From Candidatus Cloacimonetes bacterium 4572_55 (GTDB lineage Bacteria > 4572-55), in NCBI GenBank assembly GCA_002084765.1, contig NBMB01000029.1:36324-100323 (forward strand): DNA of 64,000 bases. Reading direction: 5' to 3'. Both the position numbers and the translations under genes were made by a program. Positions 1-8,874 of this stretch are shown here, in pieces. Within the stretch, counting starts at the first letter, position 1, and each line of letters starts with the position of its first letter. The notes below the pieces were generated by a model, which was not told where the DNA came from, did no database searches, and saw nothing but the letters and a program-made list of their open reading frames with translations.

Positions 1-206
1 GGCGCAGTGCCGGGGTATTCCGTGCGGACCGTGAGAGATGGATAAGAGATGTCGGGCATGAGGTTCAACGGAAGTTGCTTATATGAGATAAAGCCGAATA
101 CCGTAATGCCCACGACCGACATCAGGATAGCAACCGGTCGGGTGATAGTAAATCGGAAAAAGTCATGGTCTTTACGTCGGTCTTCTCGGAATATTTCTTT
201 TTTCAT
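1..206 (-). CDS. RND efflux transporter, N-terminal fragment
   Basis: Partial gene running off the left edge; only the first 68 codons are present. Reading the minus strand from the ATG at 204-206, the product starts with a basic stretch and continues with the hallmark first transmembrane segment of AcrB/MexB/CzcA-type RND pumps: 'ITRPVAILMSVV', then 'YKQLPLNLMPDISYPSL' and 'VRTEYPGTA'. These pumps are inner-membrane proton antiporters that export drugs, metals or lipids through an adaptor and an outer-membrane channel. The gene lies 154 bp downstream of the adaptor gene at 361-1452, in the normal order for an adaptor-pump operon. Substrate cannot be told from this fragment. Confidence 0.9.
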   Translation of the reverse strand, partial: MKKEIFREDRRKDHDFFRFTITRPVAILMSVVGITVFGFISYKQLPLNLMPDISYPSLTVRTEYPGTA

Positions 207-360
207 TGCCCTATCGCTTATAATAAATATATGTGAATAAAGGTGTTATTTCAAGTATTCAGAGTAAAAAAAACGGGTCTATCGCGGCGATCGGTTTAAA
301 CAATTTTCCCAATCGACAAAGGCTTACGATAAACCCGAAATTCGATTTTGTCAAAGCCAA

Positions 361-1452
361 CTATAACGTATCTCGCTCCGCGACGACCTTGATTTTTGTC
401 TTGTCCTTTAAGCCGAATTGACCCACCACAATGACCCGGTCGGTATCTTGAAGCTCGGATAAGACCTCTATTTTTTCATAATCCTGATAGCCGATGTTCA
501 ATAGAACCTTATGCGCGACGCTGTCTCTGACCACAAAGACATTCATCAACTCATTCTCATACACAACCGCGGTCTTGGGGATCAATAGCGTCGATTCATG
601 AAGATCGGTGATGACATGCGCATTCACAAACATGCCTGGCTTTAGCGTATTATCCGGATTTTTGACCCCCACCGTGACCTTAAAGGTGCCGGTGTTGGGA
701 TCGATCACTGGACTCACCCGTTTGACCCAACCTTGAAATTTCTTGTCGCCGAGATAATCGGACGTCAGAAAAGCGAATTGACCCTTGACCACATTGTCCA
801 CCTCTTTTTCCGGGACATACACCACAGCGATAATCTCGTCCGTATTGCTGATCTGAAACAGCCGCGCCGAAGGTTGAATTCGGTCGCCAGGACGGCAATG
901 ACGCTCGCCCACTACGCCGCTAATCGGCGATGTGATACGGGTATATTCCAGATTCAACTTTGCCTCTTCCCAACCCACCCTGGCGATGTCAAGAGAAAAT
1001 TTCGATTGCTCGAATTCTTCGCTACTGATCAATTCCTTTTGGTGCATCGCTTCCATTCGTCGGTGCGCGGCTTCCTGTTGCTGATATGTCAAGTGGGCTC
1101 GAGTCTCCGCCATTTTGTATGTTTCCGGCTCCATCTCCAACAACATCTGACCTTTCCTCACATAGTCGCCTTCCTCAATATGAATTGCCGCCACCAATCC
1201 TTGAATTCGGGAGTAGACGTCCGCCATCCGCTCCGTTTCTAAATTCGAGCTGAAGAGAAGCGACGAGGAAATATCGCCTCGCATGACCGGAGCGGTTTCC
1301 ACCGGAACCAGTTCTTCTTTCTCTTCCATCTCATCCTCATTTTTTTCTCCGGTCTCATGCGTGCCATTCGCCTGGGTTTGATCGCACTGAATCGTTGAAA
1401 ACATCAACAAGCCGATCATCAATAATGTCAATAGTTTTGCATAAAATCTCAT
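361..1452 (-). CDS. RND efflux periplasmic adaptor (membrane fusion protein)
   Basis: HlyD/AcrA-type adaptor that links an inner-membrane RND pump to an outer-membrane channel. An N-terminal hydrophobic signal (residues 5-20, ending near a Cys without a good lipobox) is followed by an acidic linker, a lipoyl-like half motif ('IHIEEGDYVRKGQMLLEME', near residue 95), an alpha-helical hairpin (about 110-165), the second lipoyl half ('SPISGVVGERHCRPGDRI', near 175) and beta-barrel and membrane-proximal domains. I chose the ATG at 1450-1452 because AAAGGAG lies 8 bases upstream; an upstream TTG at 1458 is too close to that site. The RND pump follows 154 bp downstream. Efflux substrate unknown. Confidence 0.88.
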   Translation of the reverse strand: MRFYAKLLTLLMIGLLMFSTIQCDQTQANGTHETGEKNEDEMEEKEELVPVETAPVMRGDISSSLLFSSNLETERMADVYSRIQGLVAAIHIEEGDYVRKGQMLLEMEPETYKMAETRAHLTYQQQEAAHRRMEAMHQKELISSEEFEQSKFSLDIARVGWEEAKLNLEYTRITSPISGVVGERHCRPGDRIQPSARLFQISNTDEIIAVVYVPEKEVDNVVKGQFAFLTSDYLGDKKFQGWVKRVSPVIDPNTGTFKVTVGVKNPDNTLKPGMFVNAHVITDLHESTLLIPKTAVVYENELMNVFVVRDSVAHKVLLNIGYQDYEKIEVLSELQDTDRVIVVGQFGLKDKTKIKVVAERDTL

Positions 1453-1685
1453 GGTCAAAACTCCTTTCCATAAGGATTTATAAAAAGCCTTCGATTATTT
1501 TCTACGTACGTAACGCGGAATATTACGAAATGGAATCAAAACAGGTTGCTAAGAAATTTCGGAATCCGATAAAAAGATAAGCGAAAGATTTCTCTTCCCA
1601 CCTAACTTTATATAGAGATTATCGACGAGTCACATTTTTTGGAACAAATTCCATCCTATCTGAATAATCCAGCGCAAAGAGACAA

Positions 1686-1727
1686 CTGATATAAAAACGC
1701 TGATATAAAAACGCTGATATAAAAAGG
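1686..1727 (+). repeat. 14-bp tandem repeat running into the trmH ribosome binding site
   Basis: Three head-to-tail copies of CTGATATAAAAACG lie directly before the methyltransferase gene. The third copy changes its last two bases from CG to GG, giving AAAAAGGA, the only plausible Shine-Dalgarno sequence before the ATG at 1734. Confidence 0.9.
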
Positions 1728-1733
1728 AATCGA

Positions 1734-2564
1734 ATGCAATATATTGAAAGCCGAACCAATCCGCGTATCAAATGGCTGCGCTCTTTACAGTTGCGGAAAA
1801 ATCGTGCGCGTGAGCAACTCTTCATAGCGGAAGGCGTCCGGCTATTGGAGGAGGCTTTGTATGCAGATAACCAAAAAGTTTTTCATACATTAGTCGTCTG
1901 CCCAGAGATCATTCGAGGAAAATCTCGCGCCTCGCAACTCATAGAGGCTCTACAAAAAAAAGCCCTGCGTATAATCCACGTCGCGCCGCAGGTTATGAAA
2001 ATTCTATCTGAGACCAAAACTTCTCAGGGGATTATGGCTGTTTTCCCGATTGTCCCGCGTCACGAATCGAGAGTCGGATTGGGTCTGGTTCTGGACGGTA
2101 TCCAAGACCCTGGCAATATGGGAACTATTCTGCGCACGGCATGGGCAGCGGATGTGACCCAGGTCTATCTGATAGGAGAAAGCGTGGATCCGTATCATCC
2201 AAAAGTTGTTCGCAGCGGCATGGGCGCGCATTTTCATCTCTCTATTTCGCTGTTTTCCGAATGGAATGAGATCGATTTTCAGCAGATTATCCGTCCCGGG
2301 ACCCAAATTGTTATTGCCGACTCGCATGCCGATATTTCCTATCGAAAAGTCGAATGGAACTTAGATACGCTCCTGATTATTGGCAGTGAAGCCCACGGAA
2401 TTCGCTCCGCTATACTCGCGTCGGATCACCCGATTGTCTCCATAAAAATCCCCATGTCAAGCCGAGTTGAGTCGCTGAACGCCTCGGTTGCGGCAGGTAT
2501 TTTGTTGATGGACGCGTATCGCTGCGCGGAGCAGAATCGATCGATGGAAAACCCCGCTACGTGA
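1734..2564 (+). CDS. TrmH/SpoU-family RNA 2'-O-ribose methyltransferase
   Basis: SPOUT-class methyltransferase that puts a methyl group from S-adenosylmethionine on a ribose 2'-OH, most likely in 23S rRNA (RlmB-like) although tRNA cannot be excluded. The N-terminal substrate-binding domain (residues 1-105) contains 'NPRIKWLRSL' and 'LFIAEGVRLLEEAL'. The catalytic knot domain has motif 1 'QDPGNMGTILRTAWAAD' (about 121-137), motif 2 'IGSEAHGI' (about 216) and motif 3 'SLNASVAAGILLMDAYR' (about 247). At 276 residues it matches the family length. Its 3' end overlaps that of the convergent xdhC-like gene by 8 bp. Confidence 0.9.
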   Translation: MQYIESRTNPRIKWLRSLQLRKNRAREQLFIAEGVRLLEEALYADNQKVFHTLVVCPEIIRGKSRASQLIEALQKKALRIIHVAPQVMKILSETKTSQGIMAVFPIVPRHESRVGLGLVLDGIQDPGNMGTILRTAWAADVTQVYLIGESVDPYHPKVVRSGMGAHFHLSISLFSEWNEIDFQQIIRPGTQIVIADSHADISYRKVEWNLDTLLIIGSEAHGIRSAILASDHPIVSIKIPMSSRVESLNASVAAGILLMDAYRCAEQNRSMENPAT

Positions 2565-3552
2565 AATTATCCATTTGATCCGATCTGTTTTTGACTGAAA
2601 TCATTTCAGCCGCAATGCTTATGGCGATCTCCTCCGGCGTATGGCTGTGGATCGGTATGCCGATTGGCGCATGAACGCGCGCCAATAATTCTGGGGAAAC
2701 TCCCGCATCAGAGAGCCGATTCATAATTGCCTTGACCTTTGACCGGCTGCCGAGCATCCCCAAATAGCGTAATTTTTTCTCGATAAGCCTTTGCAAAACT
2801 ATTTCGTCGGTTCGATGGCTATGCGTGGCGATCACGACAAAATGGCAATTACTGTCCAGAAGATATTCTTGAACGCGATCGTAGGAGACGATCCGTTTTT
2901 CGTCAGCGGACGGATTTTTCTCGAATGTAGGGACACCCTCTCGCTGCTCAAAGACGGAAATCTCAAAATCGAGCGACGATAATACATGCGATAATGCAAG
3001 GCTGATATGTCCTCCGCCGATAATAAAACATCTGTTATGCAAGCCAATCCATTCTCGATACGCCCAAAAATGGGGATCCTCGTCGTCATATTGCCAATAA
3101 AAGCGAGGGGTGCTTGTTTTCCGAGATATGGGAGAAATGCGCGCTCTATCCAGATCTAACTCTATCAAAATCGGGATGTTATCGCGGATAGCGGAAAGGC
3201 ATTGGTCAATGATCGGCAGGTGGTCTGTCCGGAATGGATAGAGGATAGCGGACTGTTCGCCCGAGCAGATCATACCCGAACTGTTTGGAGAGCGTTCGTC
3301 GTGAGAGAGAAATCGAGAGACAGGATCGCGCCCGTCACGCTCTGCTATTTTTTGGGCTTCCTCGGACAATTGAAACTCCATCTCTCCGCCGCCAATAGAG
3401 CCGACACTATTTCCGAGCCTATCGACAGCCATTTTAAAACCGACCCTGCCCGGATTCGATCCCCGACAACTTGTCACAACGAGCAGTATAACAGGCTCTT
3501 CTCGCCGCAATTTTTCTTGAATAAAAGCAAATACGCGCGCATCTTTGTTCAT
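2557..3552 (-). CDS. XdhC/CoxI-family molybdenum hydroxylase maturation protein
   Basis: XdhC-type chaperones bind molybdenum cofactor and help sulfurate and insert it into xanthine-dehydrogenase-like enzymes. The N-terminal domain has the typical start (rare Cys in 'VTSCRGSNPGR', then 'SIGGGEMEF'), and the C-terminal Rossmann domain has 'CFIIGGGHISLALSHVL', 'YLGMLGSRSKVKAI' and 'APIGIPIHSHTPEEIAISI'. The ATG at 3550-3552 is preceded by AAAAGG eight bases upstream; an earlier TTG at 3573 lacks a site. It follows the dihydropyrimidinase gene by 29 bp and is probably co-transcribed, giving the same pair found in purine or pyrimidine breakdown clusters. No molybdenum hydroxylase subunit is in the window. 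Confidence 0.88.
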   Translation of the reverse strand: MNKDARVFAFIQEKLRREEPVILLVVTSCRGSNPGRVGFKMAVDRLGNSVGSIGGGEMEFQLSEEAQKIAERDGRDPVSRFLSHDERSPNSSGMICSGEQSAILYPFRTDHLPIIDQCLSAIRDNIPILIELDLDRARISPISRKTSTPRFYWQYDDEDPHFWAYREWIGLHNRCFIIGGGHISLALSHVLSSLDFEISVFEQREGVPTFEKNPSADEKRIVSYDRVQEYLLDSNCHFVVIATHSHRTDEIVLQRLIEKKLRYLGMLGSRSKVKAIMNRLSDAGVSPELLARVHAPIGIPIHSHTPEEIAISIAAEMISVKNRSDQMDNFT

Positions 3553-3581
3553 CAAAATATCCTTTTCTGGCAATAAATAAT

Positions 3582-4955
3582 TCAGGTTAGCAAAAGTTGA
3601 CCCGCGGGAGAAGTTCCGACAAACTTTCCGTTCTCGATCAGGGACTTTCCTCTTAAGATTACATGTTCTATTTTCCCGGCAATCGGCTTTTGATCATAAG
3701 GAGACCAATCCGCAGCACCATGCAGTTTATCCGTGGAAATTTCGGAATCGATAGCCGGATTCCAGATAACCAAATCCGCGTCCTTTCCGATAGCGATTTC
3801 TCCCTTTCTGTCGGATATTCCGAAAATCGAAGCTGAATTTTTCGACAATATGTGTACCATCCTGGAAATCGAGATGCGTCCCTGGACAACCCCATACGTA
3901 TATAAAAGTGGAAACAGTGTTTCCACGCCGGGCAATCCGTTTGGCGTTTGATAAAAATGCCCGTGCCCAATATCCTTTTGAGAAACGGTAAAAGGACAGT
4001 GGTCTGTGCCGACCGTATCGATATGACCGTCGGCAAGAGCTTGCCATAGAGCCTCGCAATCCTCCTGCCTGCGAAGCGGAGGCGAAGCGATATAATAATG
4101 CCCGTTTTTTTTTCGATAACTATCTTCGGTCAGCAACAAATATTGGGGACAAGTTTCCAGATAGATCTTGACGCCTTGCCTTCTCGCATTCAAAGCGCTT
4201 TCCAAACCGGCTCGGCTGCTGAGATGGACAATATATAAGCGGGCGTTCAGCTCGCCGGCGATGCGGGCGGCTTGCTCAATCGCCTTGGCTTCGGCTTCTG
4301 GAGGGCGGCTACGCGCATGATAGATAGGATCAAAACAGCCCTCGCTGACGTATTTTTTTGTCAGACGCTCGATAATTTCGTTCTCCTCGGCGTGAAGCAT
4401 GAGTATGCCGCCGTGGGAATCGACCTGACGAAGAATTTCTCGAAACTGGGACAGCGTCGCCATCATACCCGCTTCCCGATATGTGGAAAATGTTTTGAAG
4501 CTGGAAAATCCTCGCTGGATCAATTTCGGTATCCGCTCCAAATGACGATCGGGGCAGTCAGTCACATTGATGTGCATACCGAAATCGACATGGGATTTCC
4601 CCGCGGCCGCGTCCAAACGGCGTTGCAAAGCATGGTCTAAGCTCTCGCCTTTGTCTTGAACAGTAAAGTCAAGTATCGTTGTCACCCCGCCAAAAGCCGC
4701 GGCAATGGAGCCGGAAGTAAAATCATCCGCAGAACGGGTCTCTTTGATCGGGATATCCATATGGGTATGGGGATCAATAAATCCGGGAAAAATCATTTTC
4801 CACTCAGATTCGATGATTTTATCAGCTCTGTCTGTAATCTCCGGCGACAAGGCGACAATCTTTCCATCTTTCACGCCGATATCCAACTTTCGGACGATGG
4901 AATCAGCGACGACGTCTCCGTTTTTCACCACCAGATCAAACAAATTCTGCGCCAT
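3582..4955 (-). CDS. hydA: dihydropyrimidinase / D-hydantoinase family hydrolase
   Basis: Binuclear-zinc amidohydrolase that opens cyclic imides such as dihydropyrimidines or hydantoins. Visible metal and active-site motifs in order: 'GFIDPHTHMDIP' (HxH, near residue 60), 'SFKTF' (the lysine expected to be carboxylated, near 150), 'LHAEENE' (near 180), 'IVHLSSRAG' (near 235) and 'DTVGTDHCPFT' (near 315). Length (457) is normal. The start ATG has AAGGAG seven bases upstream. It heads a two-gene operon with the XdhC-like gene, which argues for nucleobase catabolism linked to a molybdenum enzyme rather than a stand-alone hydantoinase. Exact substrate cannot be read from sequence. Confidence 0.9.
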   Translation of the reverse strand: MAQNLFDLVVKNGDVVADSIVRKLDIGVKDGKIVALSPEITDRADKIIESEWKMIFPGFIDPHTHMDIPIKETRSADDFTSGSIAAAFGGVTTILDFTVQDKGESLDHALQRRLDAAAGKSHVDFGMHINVTDCPDRHLERIPKLIQRGFSSFKTFSTYREAGMMATLSQFREILRQVDSHGGILMLHAEENEIIERLTKKYVSEGCFDPIYHARSRPPEAEAKAIEQAARIAGELNARLYIVHLSSRAGLESALNARRQGVKIYLETCPQYLLLTEDSYRKKNGHYYIASPPLRRQEDCEALWQALADGHIDTVGTDHCPFTVSQKDIGHGHFYQTPNGLPGVETLFPLLYTYGVVQGRISISRMVHILSKNSASIFGISDRKGEIAIGKDADLVIWNPAIDSEISTDKLHGAADWSPYDQKPIAGKIEHVILRGKSLIENGKFVGTSPAGQLLLT

Positions 4956-5366
4956 AGACTTCTCCTTATCTCAGATAAAACTAAAAATTAAATATACCGT
5001 TGACACCGATATCAACAGAACTTGACTGGAAAATGAACAACATATTTCGGTTATATAAAAATATATATAAGTTACTGATATTCAAGGATTATTCAACAAT
5101 TTTCCAATGACTTTTTGCAATCTATGACGGCTTTTTTTATGGAATTCATTTTTTTATTGACAAATGTCTTTGGATATACTATTCTTTTGAATCCCGTCAG
5201 TACTTAGTAGGCGTTTAATATCCCCGCATCGACAAAAGGTTGCCGAGATAACTGTTGATCGGATAAATGCATTACGCGTTTAATAATTTATTTATTCACA
5301 ATCACTTATAAGAGTTCAGAAATATAATTAATGAGCGGAATCGCTATTATATATGAGGAGGTTTAA
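4956..5366. other. 411-bp AT-rich divergent intergenic region
   Basis: Separates the leftward hydA operon from the rightward small gene at 5367. I see no coding frame on either strand and no RNA fold I recognise. It holds one good-looking rightward sigma-70 promoter (entered separately) and long A/T runs. Confidence 0.6.
5157..5185 (+). promoter_or_regulatory. putative sigma-70 promoter
   Basis: TTGACA (5157-5162) and TATTCT (5180-5185) separated by 17 bp, in an AT-rich intergenic stretch about 180 bp upstream of the gene at 5367. Assigned by consensus match only. Confidence 0.4.
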
Positions 5367-5741
5367 ATGGTTGGAAAAGTTGCCGGCGCAAATTCAATGG
5401 TGAAGTATCATGGAAAAATGATCCAAATTCAAAGCCAATTTACCCACCCAAACGTAGTGACGGTAATCATTATGAATGGCCAAGTGAAGAAACGCTATGA
5501 AACCGATGTGGCGAAAGAGTTGGCGCAGGGCGATTCGACCAAGCTGATACAACGAATTTTACATAATCAGCATAAAGAAGTTGAATTAAAAATCCGCGCA
5601 AAAAAGAGGCAATACATGTCGAAAAATACATCTTCAGACGTCGAAGAAGAAGAGGTCAATCTGCCTGAAGAGCCCAAAGAGGATGAAAAACCAAAAAAGC
5701 GCGGTTTTTTTGATATCCTGTTCCGAAGGAAAAAAGGCTAA
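5367..5741 (+). CDS. small hypothetical protein with acidic linker and basic tail
   Basis: I do not recognise a family. The start is secure: GAGGAGG lies seven bases before the ATG. The first 80 residues look folded (mixed strands and helices, 'VVTVIIMNGQVKKRYETD' being typical of a beta-hairpin), followed by a charged helix, an acidic disordered stretch (about residues 95-112) and a basic end 'FFDILFRRKKG' that could touch membrane or nucleic acid. No signal peptide or membrane segment. It has its own promoter candidate and is closed by a strong terminator at 5761-5804, so it is probably a single-gene unit. Confidence 0.75.
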   Translation: MVGKVAGANSMVKYHGKMIQIQSQFTHPNVVTVIIMNGQVKKRYETDVAKELAQGDSTKLIQRILHNQHKEVELKIRAKKRQYMSKNTSSDVEEEEVNLPEEPKEDEKPKKRGFFDILFRRKKG

Positions 5742-5760
5742 ATTTAATCGATAAGTAACC

Positions 5761-5804
5761 AGGCGTCCGTTTATGGCGGTTAACTCGCTTCGGACGCCTT
5801 TTTT
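5761..5804 (+). terminator. rho-independent terminator
   Basis: Perfect 9-bp stem AGGCGTCCG / CGGACGCCT (5761-5769 and 5791-5799) with a 21-base loop, followed by a run of six T. It ends the transcription unit of the small gene at 5367-5741 and insulates the histidine kinase gene that starts 15 bp later. Confidence 0.85.
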
Positions 5805-5818
5805 ATCGGGGTAAAAAC

Positions 5819-7570
5819 GTGAAATTTGAGAATTTTTTTATCAGGCAATTGGCACAATCGAATTCGCCAGATTCTTATCTTAATAGCGAAACTATCCTGC
5901 GCATCAAGTGGCTCATGATCGTTCGGCTGATTACGGTAACAGGAATTGTTGGTATCGGCGTTGTTTTCCTGCGTTATCCCGAATCTTGGGTATATCTAAA
6001 ACCCTTCTCTATTATCGTGGTCCTCACATACATTTTAACATCTTTATATCTGATTGCCTTCAAAGTCGGTATATCCGTCGTTCCAATACTCTATGTCCAA
6101 ATCATCTTTGACATTCTGTTGGTCAGCGCCACAATTCACGTCACAGAGGGCATTGAGAGTCAATTTTCCCTACTCTATTTTGTCGTCATCCTGAATGGCT
6201 CAATCTTTCTCTCCTTGAGAGGCGGCTTAATCATCGCGACGGTTACCACAGTGGTGTACAGCACTCTGGTCGCGCTGGAGTTCACCAATCTTATCCCGCC
6301 CGCGCATCCGGTCGGCCTCCCCGGACAGATGGGCGTCTCAAAAGAGTATCTTCTGCTAAAGGTCTATCTGCATCTCTGCTTTTTCTACATACTTGCCTTT
6401 GTCAGCGGATTCCTTGCGGAGCGAGAAAAGCAGAAAGATAGAAAATTAGAGAATGCACAAGAAGAGCTGTCCCGTATCCGCCTGGATACAGATGAGATTC
6501 TGCGCAACATGAGCGGCGGTGTGATCAGCATTGACCGCTTTGGTAGAATTGTTACTTTTAACAAAGCGGGAGAAGGTATATTAGGTTATAAAGAAAAAAA
6601 TATTCAGGGAAAATCCTGCCAGGATATTTTTCAAGACGATATTCCGAATTTTAGCCAATTTCTATTGACGAGTATGAGTGACGGGAGAGAGGTAACCCAC
6701 TATGAAATGGATTTGGAACGAACAAAAAATATTATTCTTCCTCTGAGAATCAGCACCTCTATCCTAATCGGTGAAAAAAATTTCCGGCGAGGTTTGATCG
6801 CTGTTTTTGAGGATTTGACCGATGAGCGAAACCTCCAGGATCGTATTCGAAGATCGGAGAAACTCGCCGCTATTGGCGAACTCTCAGCCAGTATCGCCCA
6901 CGAAATCCGCAACCCTCTTGCCTCCATCAGCGGGTCCGTACAATTTTTGATGACCGAGCTGGAATTGGCTGACGAAAACGAACGCTTGATGAAAGTGATT
7001 GTCAAAGAATCCGAAAGACTCGGTCGCATCACCGGCGACTTCTTGACGTTTGCCCGCATAAAACCGGGTTCCATGCGAGTTTTGTCGTTACAGCAGGTTG
7101 TACAGGACATTATCGGACTGGTCAAAAACCATCCGAAAATGAGGTTGAACATTCAGATTGAATCTCATTTCCCTAAAAATCCGATTTATGTGAAAATGGA
7201 CGACGGTCAGATCACCCAAACCGTCCTGAATATCGCTCTGAACGCCTTGGATGCGATGCAAGAAGTCCCTCAAGGGAAATTAAAATTCGAGTTGGTCGCC
7301 GAGAAACCCGACAAACAAACGCCCACCTTTTTCGCAAAGGAACCAACGGACCTGGGATCGGCAAAGCTGAGTATCTCGGACAACGGATGCGGTATCAGCG
7401 AGAAGAATAAGCGATTTCTGTTCAAGCCCTTTTTTACGACTAAAAAAAGCGGAACCGGTCTGGGATTGGCGATCGTGAACCGAATTATCGATAACCATGA
7501 CGGCTGGATCAACGTGGATACAGAAGAGGGTGTCGGAACAACATTTAGTATAATTTTGCCCTTGATCTGA
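5819..7570 (+). CDS. membrane sensor histidine kinase with PAS domain
   Basis: NtrB-type kinase of 583 residues. Residues 27-205 hold about six hydrophobic helices and form the membrane sensor. A PAS domain follows (about 225-340: 'ILRNMSGGVISIDRFGR', 'FNKAGEGILGYKEK'). The H-box is 'SASIAHEIRNPLASISG' near residue 365, and the ATP-binding domain shows N-box 'QTVLNIALNALDAM', G1 'SISDNGCGIS' and G2 'KSGTGLGLAIVNRI'. Start is GTG at 5819 with GGGG eight bases before; no better in-frame ATG is nearby. No response regulator is adjacent; the nearest intact NtrC-type one is at 11367-12752 on the other strand. This kinase type usually pairs with sigma-54 regulators. Confidence 0.9.
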   Translation: MKFENFFIRQLAQSNSPDSYLNSETILRIKWLMIVRLITVTGIVGIGVVFLRYPESWVYLKPFSIIVVLTYILTSLYLIAFKVGISVVPILYVQIIFDILLVSATIHVTEGIESQFSLLYFVVILNGSIFLSLRGGLIIATVTTVVYSTLVALEFTNLIPPAHPVGLPGQMGVSKEYLLLKVYLHLCFFYILAFVSGFLAEREKQKDRKLENAQEELSRIRLDTDEILRNMSGGVISIDRFGRIVTFNKAGEGILGYKEKNIQGKSCQDIFQDDIPNFSQFLLTSMSDGREVTHYEMDLERTKNIILPLRISTSILIGEKNFRRGLIAVFEDLTDERNLQDRIRRSEKLAAIGELSASIAHEIRNPLASISGSVQFLMTELELADENERLMKVIVKESERLGRITGDFLTFARIKPGSMRVLSLQQVVQDIIGLVKNHPKMRLNIQIESHFPKNPIYVKMDDGQITQTVLNIALNALDAMQEVPQGKLKFELVAEKPDKQTPTFFAKEPTDLGSAKLSISDNGCGISEKNKRFLFKPFFTTKKSGTGLGLAIVNRIIDNHDGWINVDTEEGVGTTFSIILPLI

Positions 7571-7597
7571 CCTCGAGGCTGAAAAGGAAAAATAGAT

Positions 7598-8677
7598 ATG
7601 CGCCAAAAAATGCCTGAACCCATTCAATGGGAGATTGAGACCAATACGCTGCAACTGCTCGACCAAACTCGGCTGCCTGTGCGTATGGTCAACCTGACAT
7701 GCCGGACGCATATCGACGTCTGCAGGGCGATCAAAAGGCTGAGTGTGCGCGGTGCTCCGGCAATCGGAATCGCGGCGGCTTACGGCGTGTCTCTCGCGGC
7801 TTTTCACGCAGGTCTGGAGACGGATGAGCCGGCGCAGAGAAATCAGATGATCCTGCACGCGATCCGAAAATTGTCCGAGACGCGTCCCACAGCTATGAAT
7901 CTTTTCTGGGCTTTGAATCAAATGAAAGAGGTTCTTTCCGATCATAAAGACGCGCCTTCCGACGAACTGGCTTCTCTCCTGCTGCGCAAGGCATACCAAA
8001 TCCACGAAGACGATCGGCACCGCTGCGAACAGATTGGCGAGCACGGGGTGGAACTTCTTCATGACCGATATAGAATTCTGACCCATTGTAACGCAGGGGT
8101 TTTGGCGACCGGCGGTATTGGCACCGCCTTAGCTCCAATTTATGTGGGGCGACAACGGGGGATGATATTTCATCTGTTCGTGGATGAGACCCGACCCCTG
8201 CTGCAAGGATCCAGGTTAACTGCCTGGGAACTGACGCAAGCAGGGATTGACGTGACGCTTATCTCTGATAATACAGCGGCTTATGCGATTCGAAAAAAAA
8301 ATATTCAATGCGTGATTTTGGGGGCTGACCGAATCACGACTCATGGGGATGTGGCAAACAAAATCGGCACGTATAATTTAGCGATCCTGGCTAAAGAGCA
8401 CGCAATCCCGTTCTATGTCGCCGCGCCTCTCTCCACATTTGATCCCACAATCGCTTCTGGCGACGATATCCCTATCGAGCAACACGATGAAGTCGCTCTT
8501 ACGGAGAGTTTTGGCAAACGGATGGCACCTCTACGAGTTAAGACGTTTGTGCCGGCTTTTGACGTCACTCCGCATCGATACATCACCGCGATCATTACAG
8601 AAAAAGGGATTTTACGCCCGCCTTTCCGAGACGCAATCGCGCGTGTCAGAGCCGATTGCGATGGGGAATTTGGCTAA
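7598..8677 (+). CDS. mtnA: S-methyl-5-thioribose-1-phosphate isomerase
   Basis: Methionine salvage enzyme converting methylthioribose-1-phosphate to methylthioribulose-1-phosphate. Family signatures are nearly complete: 'SVRGAPAIGIAAAYGVSL' near residue 50, 'THCNAGVLATGGIGTAL' with the catalytic Cys near 165, 'DETRPLLQGSRLTAWEL' near 195, 'LISDNTAAYAI' near 220, and 'GADRITTHGDVANKIGTY' with the catalytic Asp near 247. Length 359 is typical. ATG is preceded by AAAAGGAAA. No other methionine-salvage gene lies next to it. Its stop codon overlaps the stop of the convergent small membrane gene by 4 bp. Confidence 0.95.
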   Translation: MRQKMPEPIQWEIETNTLQLLDQTRLPVRMVNLTCRTHIDVCRAIKRLSVRGAPAIGIAAAYGVSLAAFHAGLETDEPAQRNQMILHAIRKLSETRPTAMNLFWALNQMKEVLSDHKDAPSDELASLLLRKAYQIHEDDRHRCEQIGEHGVELLHDRYRILTHCNAGVLATGGIGTALAPIYVGRQRGMIFHLFVDETRPLLQGSRLTAWELTQAGIDVTLISDNTAAYAIRKKNIQCVILGADRITTHGDVANKIGTYNLAILAKEHAIPFYVAAPLSTFDPTIASGDDIPIEQHDEVALTESFGKRMAPLRVKTFVPAFDVTPHRYITAIITEKGILRPPFRDAIARVRADCDGEFG

Positions 8678-8874
8678 TCTACTTCTCGATAATCAGCGTC
8701 TTCGACCTGATCGGAGTCAATATTATCCCATATCGAGCTATTCTTTTTCTTTTGTCTCGACCCGTTGATATGCGTATCAGAGTTCGGGACTAAAACTGAC
8801 GATAAAACTCCCCAAATCATCCGAACAACAATAAAAAAAACGACTATCCTAAGAACTTGGATCAATGTGGCCAT
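8674..8874 (-). CDS. small single-span membrane protein
   Basis: 66 residues: an N-terminal hydrophobic helix (about residues 4-28), a basic linker 'GSRQKKKN', and an acidic end 'DADYREVD'. I know of small envelope proteins with this layout ending in a similar acidic motif but cannot name the family. The gene is supported by a very strong ribosome binding site (GGAGG eight bases before the ATG). Its 5' end overlaps the proposed start of the divergent methyltransferase gene by about 10 bp and its 3' end overlaps mtnA by 4 bp, so it fills the whole gap between them on the opposite strand. Confidence 0.65.
   Translation of the reverse strand: MATLIQVLRIVVFFIVVRMIWGVLSSVLVPNSDTHINGSRQKKKNSSIWDNIDSDQVEDADYREVD

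Noticed and set aside
4956..5366. Riboswitch in the long leader before 5367
   Set aside because: No conserved motif of a known class and no clear terminator/anti-terminator pair was seen.
7280..8086. Long minus-strand frame of 268 codons opposite the kinase and mtnA
   Set aside because: It is antisense to two secure genes, spans their junction, and shows no domain or ribosome binding site.
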